From: a virus
Length of the DNA: 34,647 bases
Direction: 5' to 3' (one strand)
IMG/VR virus record: IMGVR_UViG_3300047276_000161
Span: 1 to 34,647 of that record
The notes beneath the pieces are model-generated. The model was given only the letters and a program-made list of their open reading frames with translations, was not told the DNA's origin and searched no databases. Position 1 is the stretch's first letter. Each line of letters starts with the position of its first letter. The translations under genes were made by a program, and so were the position numbers. Positions 21,881 to 29,001 of the stretch are shown here, piece by piece.

Positions 21881-22749
21881 CTGTGCAAACTCTCCTTTGC
21901 TCGACATTCCATGATCTTGGCGACCACGGCAAACAGGCCCTTCCTGGCATGCAAGTCGTTGGCGTCCATCCCGACCTCGTCAGCCATCGTCCAGGGTAGG
22001 CCAGTGGCCTGGGCCGACTTCTCGCCCGTCTTGCTCTCGTCGTTGTCTGCGAACACAAACCGCTTGCCAGGTATCTGGTCAGCCACCTGGATCAAATTCG
22101 AGGCGCTGAAGCACACCACCACCGACCCAGGCAGTCCGACGCTCCTGAGGGCGTTCCTGACGCTCAGGCCCGTGGCAAAACCCTCCACCAGCCACGCCTC
22201 GCCAGAATCCCTGTTGCCCATATACAACACCGCATTCTTGGCCCTCATGCCCGTGAGCATCTTTTTCTCGTACTTGCGCTCCTCGGGCATCCAGCGGATC
22301 GACTGGTAGCCCTGGAGTTTGTTGGTCACAACATTTCGCATCGGGATCAGCAGGCGGTCGTCCAGCACCAGGCCCTTCTCGTCTTTGAACCCCTTCATCT
22401 CGAGGTAAGGATGGTGGTCAGGCTTTGCCGAGCGCAGGGTAGCGTCAGCCTGGATGGCGGCTTGCTGGTAGCGGTGCTCCTGCTCAGTGGCCGCAGAGGC
22501 CCTTTTTGCGGCCCACAGGCGCTTTTCGTCCTCAGTCCAAGGTTTGGCATTGGGATCGTTGTACCAAACGACCCTGGCCTCTCCTGACCAGTCCATGACC
22601 CAGCCACGCTGACCGTCCCAGAAGTAGGCCCCGTTGCCCGAGCGAGGCTTCTCGACGGTGCCGCACCGCTTGATCTTGTCGGACGGGTACAGGCGGCTCG
22701 GATCGATCTCGACATTGTGGGCCCGTGCAAAGGTGATGAAATCAGTCAT
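21877..22749 (-). CDS. DNA primase with Toprim domain
   Basis: The start is placed at ATG 22749, 7 nt from GGAG; GTG 22755 and ATG 22752 are alternatives. The 290-aa protein has an N-terminal region with FWDGQRGWVMDWSGEARV, a middle helical segment, then a Toprim core: AWLVEGFATGLSVRNAL (catalytic Glu near 189), VVVCFSASNL, and RFVFADNDE (Asp235, Asp237). This matches phage/plasmid primases of the Toprim type that lay down replication primers. No C-terminal helicase domain is present. It lies between the helicase/HTH cluster and the ncRNA locus. Confidence 0.75.
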   Translation of the reverse strand: MTDFITFARAHNVEIDPSRLYPSDKIKRCGTVEKPRSGNGAYFWDGQRGWVMDWSGEARVVWYNDPNAKPWTEDEKRLWAAKRASAATEQEHRYQQAAIQADATLRSAKPDHHPYLEMKGFKDEKGLVLDDRLLIPMRNVVTNKLQGYQSIRWMPEERKYEKKMLTGMRAKNAVLYMGNRDSGEAWLVEGFATGLSVRNALRSVGLPGSVVVCFSASNLIQVADQIPGKRFVFADNDESKTGEKSAQATGLPWTMADEVGMDANDLHARKGLFAVVAKIMECRAKESLHS

Positions 22750-22906
22750 CATCACTCTCCATTTCTTTGAGCATCTGGTTCAACGCCATCATCTGTTTGC
22801 TCTTTTCCATGCATTGTGCATGAAGTATGTTCATTGCCTCGTTCAAGGCTTGCGTAGCCCCATACAATTCAATGATTTCTTCTTTAATTTCCTGTTTGGT
22901 TTTCAT
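22742..22906 (-). CDS. Small coiled-coil protein (54 aa)
   Basis: A 55-codon frame from ATG 22906 (AAGGAAAGTAC SD) to TGA 22744-22742, overlapping the primase start by 8 nt and the HTH gene's end by 23 nt in another frame. The product (MKTKQEIKEEIIELYGATQAL) is a regular amphipathic helix with Met-rich repeats (SKQMMALNQMLKEM) and an acidic tail. It could oligomerise or modulate the adjacent regulator; unproven. Confidence 0.5.
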   Translation of the reverse strand: MKTKQEIKEEIIELYGATQALNEAMNILHAQCMEKSKQMMALNQMLKEMESDDD

Positions 22907-23126
22907 GTACTTTCCTTAGTACAAGTCGTTTTGACACACGCTCATTAGGGCGTTCTTCCACGCCAAAAATGTTTGCCTGAATTGCCATGCTGAACAGTTG
23001 AGGTGGTTCTTTGTGACCGCTAAACCACATCCGCATCGTTCTGGTGTCAACACCAATAAACCTTGCAACCTCACGCTGACTCACACCCTTTGCCTCAAAG
23101 TAGGCACGGATTTCATCTGTGGTCAT
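22884..23126 (-). CDS. Helix-turn-helix regulator (80 aa)
   Basis: ATG at 23126, in ATGA overlap with the upstream gene. It is a small Cro/CI-type HTH protein: MTTDEIRAYFEAKGVSQREVARFIGVDTRTMRMWFSGHKEPP, where VSQREVARFIGVDTRTMRMW is a classic HTH with recognition helix. The C-terminal 30 residues are basic and lack an obvious oligomerisation domain. A candidate for binding the TCTAAC operators or the 17-bp palindrome; which is not decidable from sequence. Confidence 0.7.
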   Translation of the reverse strand: MTTDEIRAYFEAKGVSQREVARFIGVDTRTMRMWFSGHKEPPQLFSMAIQANIFGVEERPNERVSKRLVLRKVHENQTGN

Positions 23127-23407
23127 GCTTGTCCCCTTGCTCGGATGGCGTTAGCAAAGTGCCCACCAGGGCGGGAGTCGGGTGTCCAGTCATCCGCTCG
23201 GTTTTCGTCTTGTTCACACACCTTTGCACATGCTTCACGCTCTGCGGCAATCGCCAGATCAACCATCTTTTTCATGCCGTCCACCAATGTGCCTTCGTAG
23301 TTTGGCTTCATGAGCGCTGGACTGCTTCCATACACACACAGACGGCCTTCAGCATCCACTTCAAATCCTGCTCGCCGTGCAAGGTCAATGTACTCTTCTC
23401 GTTTCAT
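23123..23407 (-). CDS. Conserved small phage protein (94 aa)
   Basis: ATG at 23407, in ATGA overlap with the helicase stop. The last third has AIAAEREACAKVCEQDENRA and ends AIRARGQA, a pattern extremely common in small phage proteins without known function. The N-terminal part (MKREEYIDLARRAGFEV) is an amphipathic helix. Confidence 0.55.
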   Translation of the reverse strand: MKREEYIDLARRAGFEVDAEGRLCVYGSSPALMKPNYEGTLVDGMKKMVDLAIAAEREACAKVCEQDENRADDWTPDSRPGGHFANAIRARGQA

Positions 23408-24939
23408 TTCAGCCCCTTTGTTGCGGCACGGTAGGCCATGTTCATCTGCTGGATTTTGTTGTAGACCGTGTTCAGGATTTCCACCTGGGGCGCAGTCGTG
23501 AACCTCCAGATCGGGTCTTGGCCCGTGATCTTCTTGAACAGGTGATATGCCCGTCCCTGTTGGCTCTCAGGCTTGCTGTAAATCCTAGCGTACGAACAGC
23601 ACTGGTTCCACAGGTGCTCGGCGTTGTCAGCCATCTTCTTTTTGTTCTTGCCCTCACCCATGTAAATCTCCCGCATGTCGCCAGGGCGCACATCGGTGAT
23701 CGTGGTGACTTGCTTTTCATACCCGCAGGCCATGCACCGCTTGTGAAACGGCGTGTACCCACAGCGAGGGCAACCCTTCTTCTCGAACTCTTCTTTTGTC
23801 CTGACTTTTTTATCCAACTTCTCGCCATCGTTCAGCGCATCCAGGCCGTTGAAGTAGATGTCGTTGAAGTCGTCAAAGAATCGGATGATGTTGCCGCTGA
23901 AGTCCAGCAGGTGGCAGTCCTTCTTGCCAGTCTCGGGTGACGAGCGCAGGCCACGGCCCCACATCTGGATCGCCGTCGACAGCGATTTACGCAAGGGACG
24001 GGCGTCGCAGATGCAACCCACATCAGGCACATCAAAACCCTTCGCCAGGGCCTCCACACTGATCAGCACCTTCAGCATCGAGTCAGGCTTGCGGTACTCA
24101 GCCAAGAGGGCTTCACGCTCCTTCGCAGTGGTCTCAGAGGTGAACACCGCCGCCATCACGCCGTTGGCGATGAACTGTCGGGCCAACTCTTCGCAATGCT
24201 TGATCGTGGCACCGAACACAATGGTCTTGCGGTTATCGCCATAGGTGAGCCAGTCGTTGACCACATCACCCACAATCGCCATCTCCCGCTCTTCGGCGGC
24301 TTTATCAGTCCACTCGCCCTGTTTGCCCTGGGTCTCTGCGCCAGTCATATCGGGCTTGCGGCACGAGAAAATCCGCATGGGCACCAGCACCCCCAACTGA
24401 GTCAGGTCGTGCATCGTGGTGGCGTTTACCAGGTTGGTAAAGATTTTTCCCAGCCCTGGGGTGAAGGGCGTGGCAGACAGGCCAATCACGACCGCCTTGG
24501 TCTCTTGGGCAAACTTTGTCCAGGCCTTGTAGGTCGTATGGGCCTCGTCGACCACCAAGACATCGACCTGCGGCCAGAACTGGCGCTTTGCCACCGTCTG
24601 CACGGATGCGATCTGGAGCAACTCGTCAGGGCGGCGACGCCAGTGGTTGGCCTGGATGATGCCGTGATCCACCAGCCCGTAGCGGTCAGCCACGGCAGAG
24701 GTCTGGTCAATCAGGGTGGTGCGGTCGCACAGAAACACCGTGCGTTTGCCCTTTTGCATGGCCTCGTTGCACACACGCAAGCCCAGGTAGGTCTTGCCAG
24801 CCCCTGTGGGGGCCATGATCAGTTGGTTCTTGTGACCGTCTTTGAACCCCCTGCGGAGTTCGTTGTGGGCGTCGATCTGGAATTGCCGAGGGGCGGGGAA
24901 TCCATCATCACGCTCATCTGGCGCTAGGACTTGGTTCAT
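23404..24939 (-). CDS. SF2 DEAD/DEAH helicase with zinc ribbon
   Basis: A 511-aa protein; ATG at 24939. Motif I APTGAGKT (43-50), Walker B DEAH (131-134), motif III SAT (155-157), and motif VI QMWGRGLRSS (325-334) are all present, so it is an active-looking SF2 ATPase of the type III restriction/UvsW-like group. A C4 zinc ribbon (CPRCGYTP, then CMACGYE; Cys390, 393, 402, 405) follows. It likely unwinds DNA in replication or recombination; phage replication with a primase, SSB, RuvC and an SF2 helicase but no polymerase in view suggests reliance on host polymerase. Confidence 0.85.
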   Translation of the reverse strand: MNQVLAPDERDDGFPAPRQFQIDAHNELRRGFKDGHKNQLIMAPTGAGKTYLGLRVCNEAMQKGKRTVFLCDRTTLIDQTSAVADRYGLVDHGIIQANHWRRRPDELLQIASVQTVAKRQFWPQVDVLVVDEAHTTYKAWTKFAQETKAVVIGLSATPFTPGLGKIFTNLVNATTMHDLTQLGVLVPMRIFSCRKPDMTGAETQGKQGEWTDKAAEEREMAIVGDVVNDWLTYGDNRKTIVFGATIKHCEELARQFIANGVMAAVFTSETTAKEREALLAEYRKPDSMLKVLISVEALAKGFDVPDVGCICDARPLRKSLSTAIQMWGRGLRSSPETGKKDCHLLDFSGNIIRFFDDFNDIYFNGLDALNDGEKLDKKVRTKEEFEKKGCPRCGYTPFHKRCMACGYEKQVTTITDVRPGDMREIYMGEGKNKKKMADNAEHLWNQCCSYARIYSKPESQQGRAYHLFKKITGQDPIWRFTTAPQVEILNTVYNKIQQMNMAYRAATKGLK

Positions 24940-25763
24940 TTTTTGTCTTTCAGTTTGTCGAGTTGTTTCTGTAGGTCTTTGACCATCTTCACTGCGGCAG
25001 ACTTCTCGTTCATGAGTTCCTTGATCCGCAGGTCTTTCATCACCACCAAGTGGTTCAGGCGCTCGTTCTCCTTGTACAGGTGAGCCATCTTGTCGTCAGC
25101 GTCGAGGAACTTGCCCAGGGTCTCCAGGTCAGCCTCGTGCTTGCGCTGGTTTGCCAGCAACTCAGCCTCATCGGGCTCCTCACCACCCGCTGGAGCAGGC
25201 ATGGAAACAGAAGTGTTACTAGTCTGACTAGTAGTCTCCTCCTCTTTTTTATTATCGTTTTCCCTAATTTCTTGGGCTTTTTTGACGATGTGTTGTTTTT
25301 TCGCCTCTTGCTGACGCTCACGGGCCTTGGGGTCACGAATGGCGGCAACAAAGGACTGGGACACCTCGCAAATCTTGGCAATGGCGTAGTTGCTCTTGTC
25401 TTCGATCAGGGGGTTCGCCAGGGCTTGCTCTACGGCATTTTGCTTGTCTGCCCTGGTGCGGGGCTTGCCGTGCTTGGCGTTGGCCTTGTACGAGTCCAAT
25501 TGGGCGTCGAATTGGGTACCAGGCAGGTACGACACCTCGATGTTCTTGATGCCCAGTTGCATGTAGGCGTGGTACCGATGAAAGCCATCGGTGAGCCAGT
25601 AGCAGACACCGTCGAACCTGGCTTCAATCGGTGGGTACTCGACTTCATTTTTCATGTTGTCGACCATCTCATGAACCCAGTGCGGATCGATGTCCACCCT
25701 GGACTGTGTGCCACCATCGATGCGAATCTCGGTGGCCTTGACAGCCTTGATTGCTCTCTTCAT
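24936..25763 (-). CDS. ParB-domain protein with HTH and coiled coil (275 aa)
   Basis: The start is set at ATG 25763, 6 nt from AGGAG; ATG 25769 sits flush against the SD. The N-terminal ParB/Srx-like domain has GGTQSRVDIDPHWVHEMV, YPPIEARFDGVCYWLTDGF and the DGFHRYHA motif (59-66); then an HTH-like element (about 123-143, DKSNYAIAKICEVSQSFV); a Lys/Glu linker with T-T-S-Q-T-S-N coded by the palindrome; and a long C-terminal coiled coil. ParB-family proteins bind palindromic sites. It could bind the dispersed 17-bp repeat, act as a transcription regulator, or act as a nuclease. Confidence 0.7.
   Translation of the reverse strand: MKRAIKAVKATEIRIDGGTQSRVDIDPHWVHEMVDNMKNEVEYPPIEARFDGVCYWLTDGFHRYHAYMQLGIKNIEVSYLPGTQFDAQLDSYKANAKHGKPRTRADKQNAVEQALANPLIEDKSNYAIAKICEVSQSFVAAIRDPKARERQQEAKKQHIVKKAQEIRENDNKKEEETTSQTSNTSVSMPAPAGGEEPDEAELLANQRKHEADLETLGKFLDADDKMAHLYKENERLNHLVVMKDLRIKELMNEKSAAVKMVKDLQKQLDKLKDKK
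25217..25233. repeat. Dispersed 17-bp palindrome, copy 5 (inside ParB gene)
   Basis: TACTAGTCTGACTAGTA, intragenic, read as T-S-Q-T-S in the ParB-domain gene's frame, in its probably disordered linker. The left flank AGTGT matches copy 1. Confidence 0.9.
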
Positions 25764-25780
25764 CTTCATCTCCTATAAAA

Positions 25781-25797
25781 ACCCAACATCGGGTCAG
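25781..25797 (-). terminator. Weak terminator/attenuator after the Cro-like gene
   Basis: Minus strand ACCC-6 nt-GGGT followed by TTTT, starting right at the stop of the small HTH gene and 15-20 nt before the SD of the ParB gene. The stem is short (4 bp) and partial read-through is expected. Confidence 0.3.
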
Positions 25798-25994
25798 TCA
25801 AACAAATCGGGTCGCAGTTCTCTTGCAGTCACGAGGCCTTGTGTGGCCTTCTCAATTTTCTTTGCCAATGTCGCAGACGGTCGTCGTGCCTTTCGCAACA
25901 GCAGGCCCAGCCATGTCGGCGTGATTCCCAGGTACTCTGCCATTTCCTTTTTTGCTCCGTACGGCTCGTCTTTGAAGTAAGTCTTCAAATCCAT
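25794..25994 (-). CDS. Small Cro/YdaS-like HTH repressor candidate (66 aa)
   Basis: The start at ATG 25994 (AAGGAC SD) is preferred over the longer frame, whose extra 40 residues cover the leader of the divergent promoter. The product MDLKTYFKDEPYGAKKEMAEYLGITPTWLGLLLRK contains an HTH (GAKKEMAEYLGITPTWLGLLLRKAR) in the YdaS/Cro style. It lies next to the divergent operator 5 and reads away from the SSB operon, the classic place for a self-controlling early repressor. The best candidate for the TCTAAC operator binder, unproven. Confidence 0.65.
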   Translation of the reverse strand: MDLKTYFKDEPYGAKKEMAEYLGITPTWLGLLLRKARRPSATLAKKIEKATQGLVTARELRPDLFD

Positions 25995-26104
25995 AGTCGT
26001 CCTTTCTTGTGGTGGGCTACTCGCTACTTCTGTGATCATGAAACGGGGTGGAGTTGCACCACGACCTGACACCCGCACAGCATCCGCTTTTGCCCATGAA
26101 AAAA

Positions 26105-26136
26105 ATTCTAACACACTTCTAACTTTGTGTTATAGT
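26105..26136. promoter_or_regulatory. Divergent promoter/operator site 5
   Basis: An operator TCTAAC-TTTGT-GTTATA at 26118-26134 fused to a plus-strand extended -10 TGTTATAGT (TATAGT at 26131-26136) for the SSB operon. A second TCTAAC at 26107-26112 gives a minus-strand -10 TAGAAT (26110-26105) with TGT before it, for the HTH gene. The two promoters overlap within 32 bp, so one bound repressor could block both. 26000-26104 is the HTH leader and 26137-26182 the SSB leader; no other gene is seen there. Confidence 0.65.
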
Positions 26137-26182
26137 TCTTCCACGGTCAAGTTGATCGGGTAATTTGTCCAAGGAGGACGAC

Positions 26183-26839
26183 ATGGGTTTTTATGCAGAA
26201 GACACGGGTGGCTCATTCGAGCGTTGCCCACCTGGTATGCACCTGGCACGGTGCTACCGCATCATCGATCTTGGCACTCAGCGCACTGAGTACATGGGCC
26301 AGACCAAGTACCTTCACAAAATCATGATCGGCTGGGAGATTCACGGCACTCGTGATGACGGCTCACCCCTCAAGATGCAAGACGGTCGACCCTTCGCCAT
26401 CTTCAAGAACTACACCCTCTCTTGGTCGGAAAAAGCCAACCTGCGTCTCGACCTCCAATCGTGGCGTGGCAGACAGTTTACACAAGAGGAGATGCGCCGC
26501 TTCGACCTCACCAATGTGCTGGGTGCATGGTGCATGCTCAACATCATCGAGCGCCCCGCCAAGACGGGCAACAAGGTCTACAGCAACGTCGACGGCGTCA
26601 CACCTGTGCCTGCCATGCTCAAGCAAAACGGCTTGCCCCAGGCTGTCAACAAGAACGAGATGTTCAACTTGAACGAGCCCGACTTCGCTCTGTTCGAGAC
26701 CTTCAGCGACAACCTCAAGACGAAGATTCAGTCTTCGCCTGAGTGGCAAAAACTCGCTGGTGTCAAGCAAGGTCAGTCTCAGTCCAGCCCCGCAGGTTCG
26801 CCTGGTGGTGTGGACGAAGATGACGATATCCCCTTCTGA
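26183..26839 (+). CDS. Phage single-stranded DNA-binding protein (SSB-like)
   Basis: ATG at 26183 after AAGGAGG. A 218-aa protein with a beta-rich N-terminal two thirds consistent with an OB-fold (PPGMHLARCYRIIDLG, then LHKIMIGWEIHG, then VLGAWCMLNIIER, GNKVYSNVDGVTPVPA), a Gln/Ser/Gly linker, and the C-terminal tip DEDDDIPF (211-218). That tip is the universal SSB peptide that recruits host and phage partners (RecO, PriA, ExoI, helicases). First gene of the plus-strand early operon. The family OB-core itself I cannot confirm by search. Confidence 0.8.
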   Translation: MGFYAEDTGGSFERCPPGMHLARCYRIIDLGTQRTEYMGQTKYLHKIMIGWEIHGTRDDGSPLKMQDGRPFAIFKNYTLSWSEKANLRLDLQSWRGRQFTQEEMRRFDLTNVLGAWCMLNIIERPAKTGNKVYSNVDGVTPVPAMLKQNGLPQAVNKNEMFNLNEPDFALFETFSDNLKTKIQSSPEWQKLAGVKQGQSQSSPAGSPGGVDEDDDIPF

Positions 26840-26851
26840 CGGGAGATGTAG

Positions 26852-27028
26852 ATGACGAAATTCTTCGATTGGATCGGAGAAGTGACGCCCATGATCCTGT
26901 GGGCGCTCATCTGGGTGTTGGTAGCACCCGTACGCATCGTGATCCTGCTTTGCCTGCCGACAAATGCCCACAAGAGGTATCACTGGGCAAACGCAGTTCA
27001 CGAGTTTGTGGCATTTGAATGGAGATGA
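26852..27028 (+). CDS. Small membrane protein (58 aa)
   Basis: A 59-codon frame, ATG 26852 after GGGAG, TGA 27026-27028. It has a hydrophobic stretch MILWALIWVLVAPVRIVILLCL consistent with one or two membrane helices (about 14-35), then a charged loop (NAHKRYHWAN). It lies between the SSB and Gp49 genes with tight spacing. Function unknown; membrane location inferred. Confidence 0.5.
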   Translation: MTKFFDWIGEVTPMILWALIWVLVAPVRIVILLCLPTNAHKRYHWANAVHEFVAFEWR

Positions 27029-27030
27029 TC

Positions 27031-27483
27031 ATGGAAAACACAGTGACTCTGGAGCACATCAAATCAAAGATCAAGGGCGAGATGTACCTCGTCTTACCCG
27101 ATGGTCGAACTACTGTCTGTCAACTGACGCTCGAGAACGGATACACCGTCAACGGCTTTAGTGCCTGCGTGGATGCATCCAACTTCGATATGAACATCGG
27201 ACGCAAGATTGCATTCGATGACGCCATCCGTCAGATTTGGCCCCTCGAGGGCTACCTGCTGGCTGAGAAACTGTACTGGGATCGTGCGGTGCCCGTCGCC
27301 ACCAACCCACCGAAGAAAATCACTCTTCGCAGTCAGCAAGTCCAGGCCATGAAGGATGCTGGCGTGTGGTCGGCTAAGACCAAGCGCAACAAGATCATCG
27401 CCAAGTACACAAAAGCCAATGCACCGCACGGCCTGAAGAAGGACGGCACACCCAAAGCCAAGCCTGGGAGGAAAACAGCATGA
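27031..27483 (+). CDS. Gp49-family phage protein (N4 gp49 / Sf6 gene 66 type)
   Basis: ATG at 27031 with GGAG SD. The N-terminal 80 residues match the phage Gp49 pattern: VTLEHIKSKI, then TTVCQLTLENGYTVNGFSACVD, then NFDMNIGRKIAFDDAIRQIWPLEGYLL. That family is of unknown function and common in podo- and siphophages. The C-terminal 50 residues are a basic extension with QAMKDAGVW and a Lys/Arg-rich tail (PKAKPGRKTA). The AMKDAG-Trp element is shared with the C-terminus of the scaffold. Confidence 0.75.
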   Translation: MENTVTLEHIKSKIKGEMYLVLPDGRTTVCQLTLENGYTVNGFSACVDASNFDMNIGRKIAFDDAIRQIWPLEGYLLAEKLYWDRAVPVATNPPKKITLRSQQVQAMKDAGVWSAKTKRNKIIAKYTKANAPHGLKKDGTPKAKPGRKTA

Positions 27484-27647
27484 GCGAACTTCTTCCTATC
27501 CTTTTGGTTGCATGGGTTGGTCTGGCATGGCTCACCCATGTGGTGGTTTGCATCAATACCGCATCGTGGCTGTTCCTACTGGCTGGGGCGATCTTCTTCC
27601 CAGTCGGTTGTGTTCACGGCACTGGCATTTGGTTGGGGATGTTCTGA
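27480..27647 (+). CDS. Small two-helix membrane protein (55 aa)
   Basis: A 56-codon frame, ATG 27480 in ATGA overlap with the Gp49 stop; TGA 27645-27647. Two hydrophobic stretches (LLPILLVAWVGLAWL, and SWLFLLAGAIFFPVG) separated by a short loop, then a HGTGIWLGMF tail. The WLTH...FFPVG pattern is familiar from conserved small phage membrane proteins without known role. Could be a holin-type or envelope protein; unproven. Confidence 0.55.
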   Translation: MSELLPILLVAWVGLAWLTHVVVCINTASWLFLLAGAIFFPVGCVHGTGIWLGMF

Positions 27648-27964
27648 TGGACGACTTCAACAAACTTCCCAAGATGGCCTCGTGGAATGACGAAGCCACA
27701 AAGCCAGCACCCAAAAAGTTCCGCAAGAAGCCCGTGGTCATCGAGGCCGTCCAGTGGTTCAAGGACGGCGATCACCCCGCTGTCAAGATGACCAACGGGG
27801 GCAAAGACCCCCTCATCCAAACGCTAGAGGGGCCGCTGTTTGTCACTCCAGGCGACTGGATCATCACTGGCGTGAAAAATGAAGTCTACTCCTGCAAGCC
27901 CGACATCTTTGAAGCCACCTACGAACCCGTTGAAATCGAATTCAAACACACAAATTACCCATAA
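27647..27964 (+). CDS. Conserved phage protein with 'PGDWIITG...CKPDIFEATY' motif (105 aa)
   Basis: ATG at 27647 overlaps the previous stop (TGATG); the much longer frame beginning at 27512 is a shadow. The core KKPVVIEAVQWFKDGDHPA, then LEGPLFVTPGDWIITGVKNEVYSC, KPDIFEATYEPVEIE is a highly recurrent pattern in phage proteins of unknown function. No active-site motif is obvious. Confidence 0.65.
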   Translation: MDDFNKLPKMASWNDEATKPAPKKFRKKPVVIEAVQWFKDGDHPAVKMTNGGKDPLIQTLEGPLFVTPGDWIITGVKNEVYSCKPDIFEATYEPVEIEFKHTNYP

Positions 27965-27973
27965 GGAGAACAC

Positions 27974-28762
27974 ATGGCAACGATCATTGCTCGGTCAGCC
28001 GAGTCAGTCCACTGGTACCGCCAAGACGGTGGCCCCCAGTACACCGTGAAGGCCAAGGACGGCTCAGACCGCCCCACGACCCTCAGGGACGCACGAAAGA
28101 TGAACCTGGTACCCTCGGTCACCACGGTCATGAAAATCGCCGCCAAGCCTGGTTTGGAGGCCTGGAAGCAGGAGCAAATGCTCCTCGCCGCCCTGACCCT
28201 GCCACGCTTGCCTGGTGAGTCCGAAAAAGACCTGATCGCCCGTATCGTGGCTGACTCGAAAGAGACCGCTAAGCAGGCCGCAGAACGGGGCACTCGCATC
28301 CACGAATCCATCGAGGCATGGTTCGAGGGTGTGCGCCCTGTCCACCACGAAGACATCGCCATGGCCTTCGAGGAGTCGATCTTTAACCACTTTAAGACTC
28401 ACCCATTCCAGACCTGGAAAACGGAGACGGCCTTTGCCAGCCCCCTGGGGTTTGGCGGTAAGGTCGACCTGTGGTGCTCACCCGACGAAAGTTGCCCTGT
28501 GGGCATCGTGCTCGACGCCAAGACAAAAGAGTTCACTGAGGACGACGATGTTGTGGCATACGACGAACACCTGATGCAACTCGCCGCCTACCGCAATGGC
28601 CTCAATGTGCCCCATGCACGGTGCGCCAACGTGTTTGCATCGGTCACGGTTCCTGGTCTTATCAAGATCGTGGAATGGTCTGAACAAGACCTGCAACGGG
28701 GCTGGGAGATGTTCCAGTGCCTACTGAATTTCTGGAAACTAAAAAACAACTTTGGAGCATAA
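27974..28762 (+). CDS. PD-(D/E)XK exonuclease (RecB/Cas4-like)
   Basis: ATG at 27974 with leader AAGGAGAACACATG. A 262-aa protein with the RecB-nuclease layout: AAERGTRIHESIEAWFEG (catalytic-helix entry), GFGGKVDLWCSPDE (Asp of motif II), IVLDAKTKEF (motif III D-x-K), and LMQLAAYRNGL (Gln-Tyr motif). It would resect DNA ends in phage recombination, alongside the SSB in the same operon. Not accompanied by other CRISPR genes, so a Cas4 role is not suggested. Confidence 0.8.
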   Translation: MATIIARSAESVHWYRQDGGPQYTVKAKDGSDRPTTLRDARKMNLVPSVTTVMKIAAKPGLEAWKQEQMLLAALTLPRLPGESEKDLIARIVADSKETAKQAAERGTRIHESIEAWFEGVRPVHHEDIAMAFEESIFNHFKTHPFQTWKTETAFASPLGFGGKVDLWCSPDESCPVGIVLDAKTKEFTEDDDVVAYDEHLMQLAAYRNGLNVPHARCANVFASVTVPGLIKIVEWSEQDLQRGWEMFQCLLNFWKLKNNFGA

Positions 28763-28764
28763 AG

Positions 28765-29001
28765 ATGATTGCCAAGAAACCAATCCTCACAGCGCAAGAG
28801 ATTGCCGAGGTCTTCATCAACACCAAACTGGAGGAAAACTACAACTTCCTCCAGGATGACCTAGTGAAGTTGGCCAACGCATTCATCAATGCGGCAAAGC
28901 CCAAGATCGAAAAAGGGGAACGAGACCTGTGCGTTGATATCGCTCGTAGCGTGAACTCTTTGGTGGCTGACAAGATAGTGTCAGTGCGAGGGCAAATCTG
29001 A
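28765..29001 (+). CDS. Small hypothetical protein (78 aa)
   Basis: ATG at 28765 just after the nuclease stop, SD TTGGAG. The product (MIAKKPILTAQEIAEVFINTK) is helical with an acidic middle and an ERDLCVDIARSVNSL segment. The TGA overlaps the next start by 1 nt. Function unknown. Confidence 0.55.
   Translation: MIAKKPILTAQEIAEVFINTKLEENYNFLQDDLVKLANAFINAAKPKIEKGERDLCVDIARSVNSLVADKIVSVRGQI

Noticed and set aside
3646-25233. CRISPR array from the 17-bp palindromes
   Set aside because: Copies are kilobases apart with no unique spacers in a regular array and no cas genes; three lie in coding sequence.
27974-28762. Cas4 designation for the PD-(D/E)XK nuclease
   Set aside because: No iron-sulfur cysteine cluster or other cas genes in view. 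A phage RecB-like exonuclease fits better.
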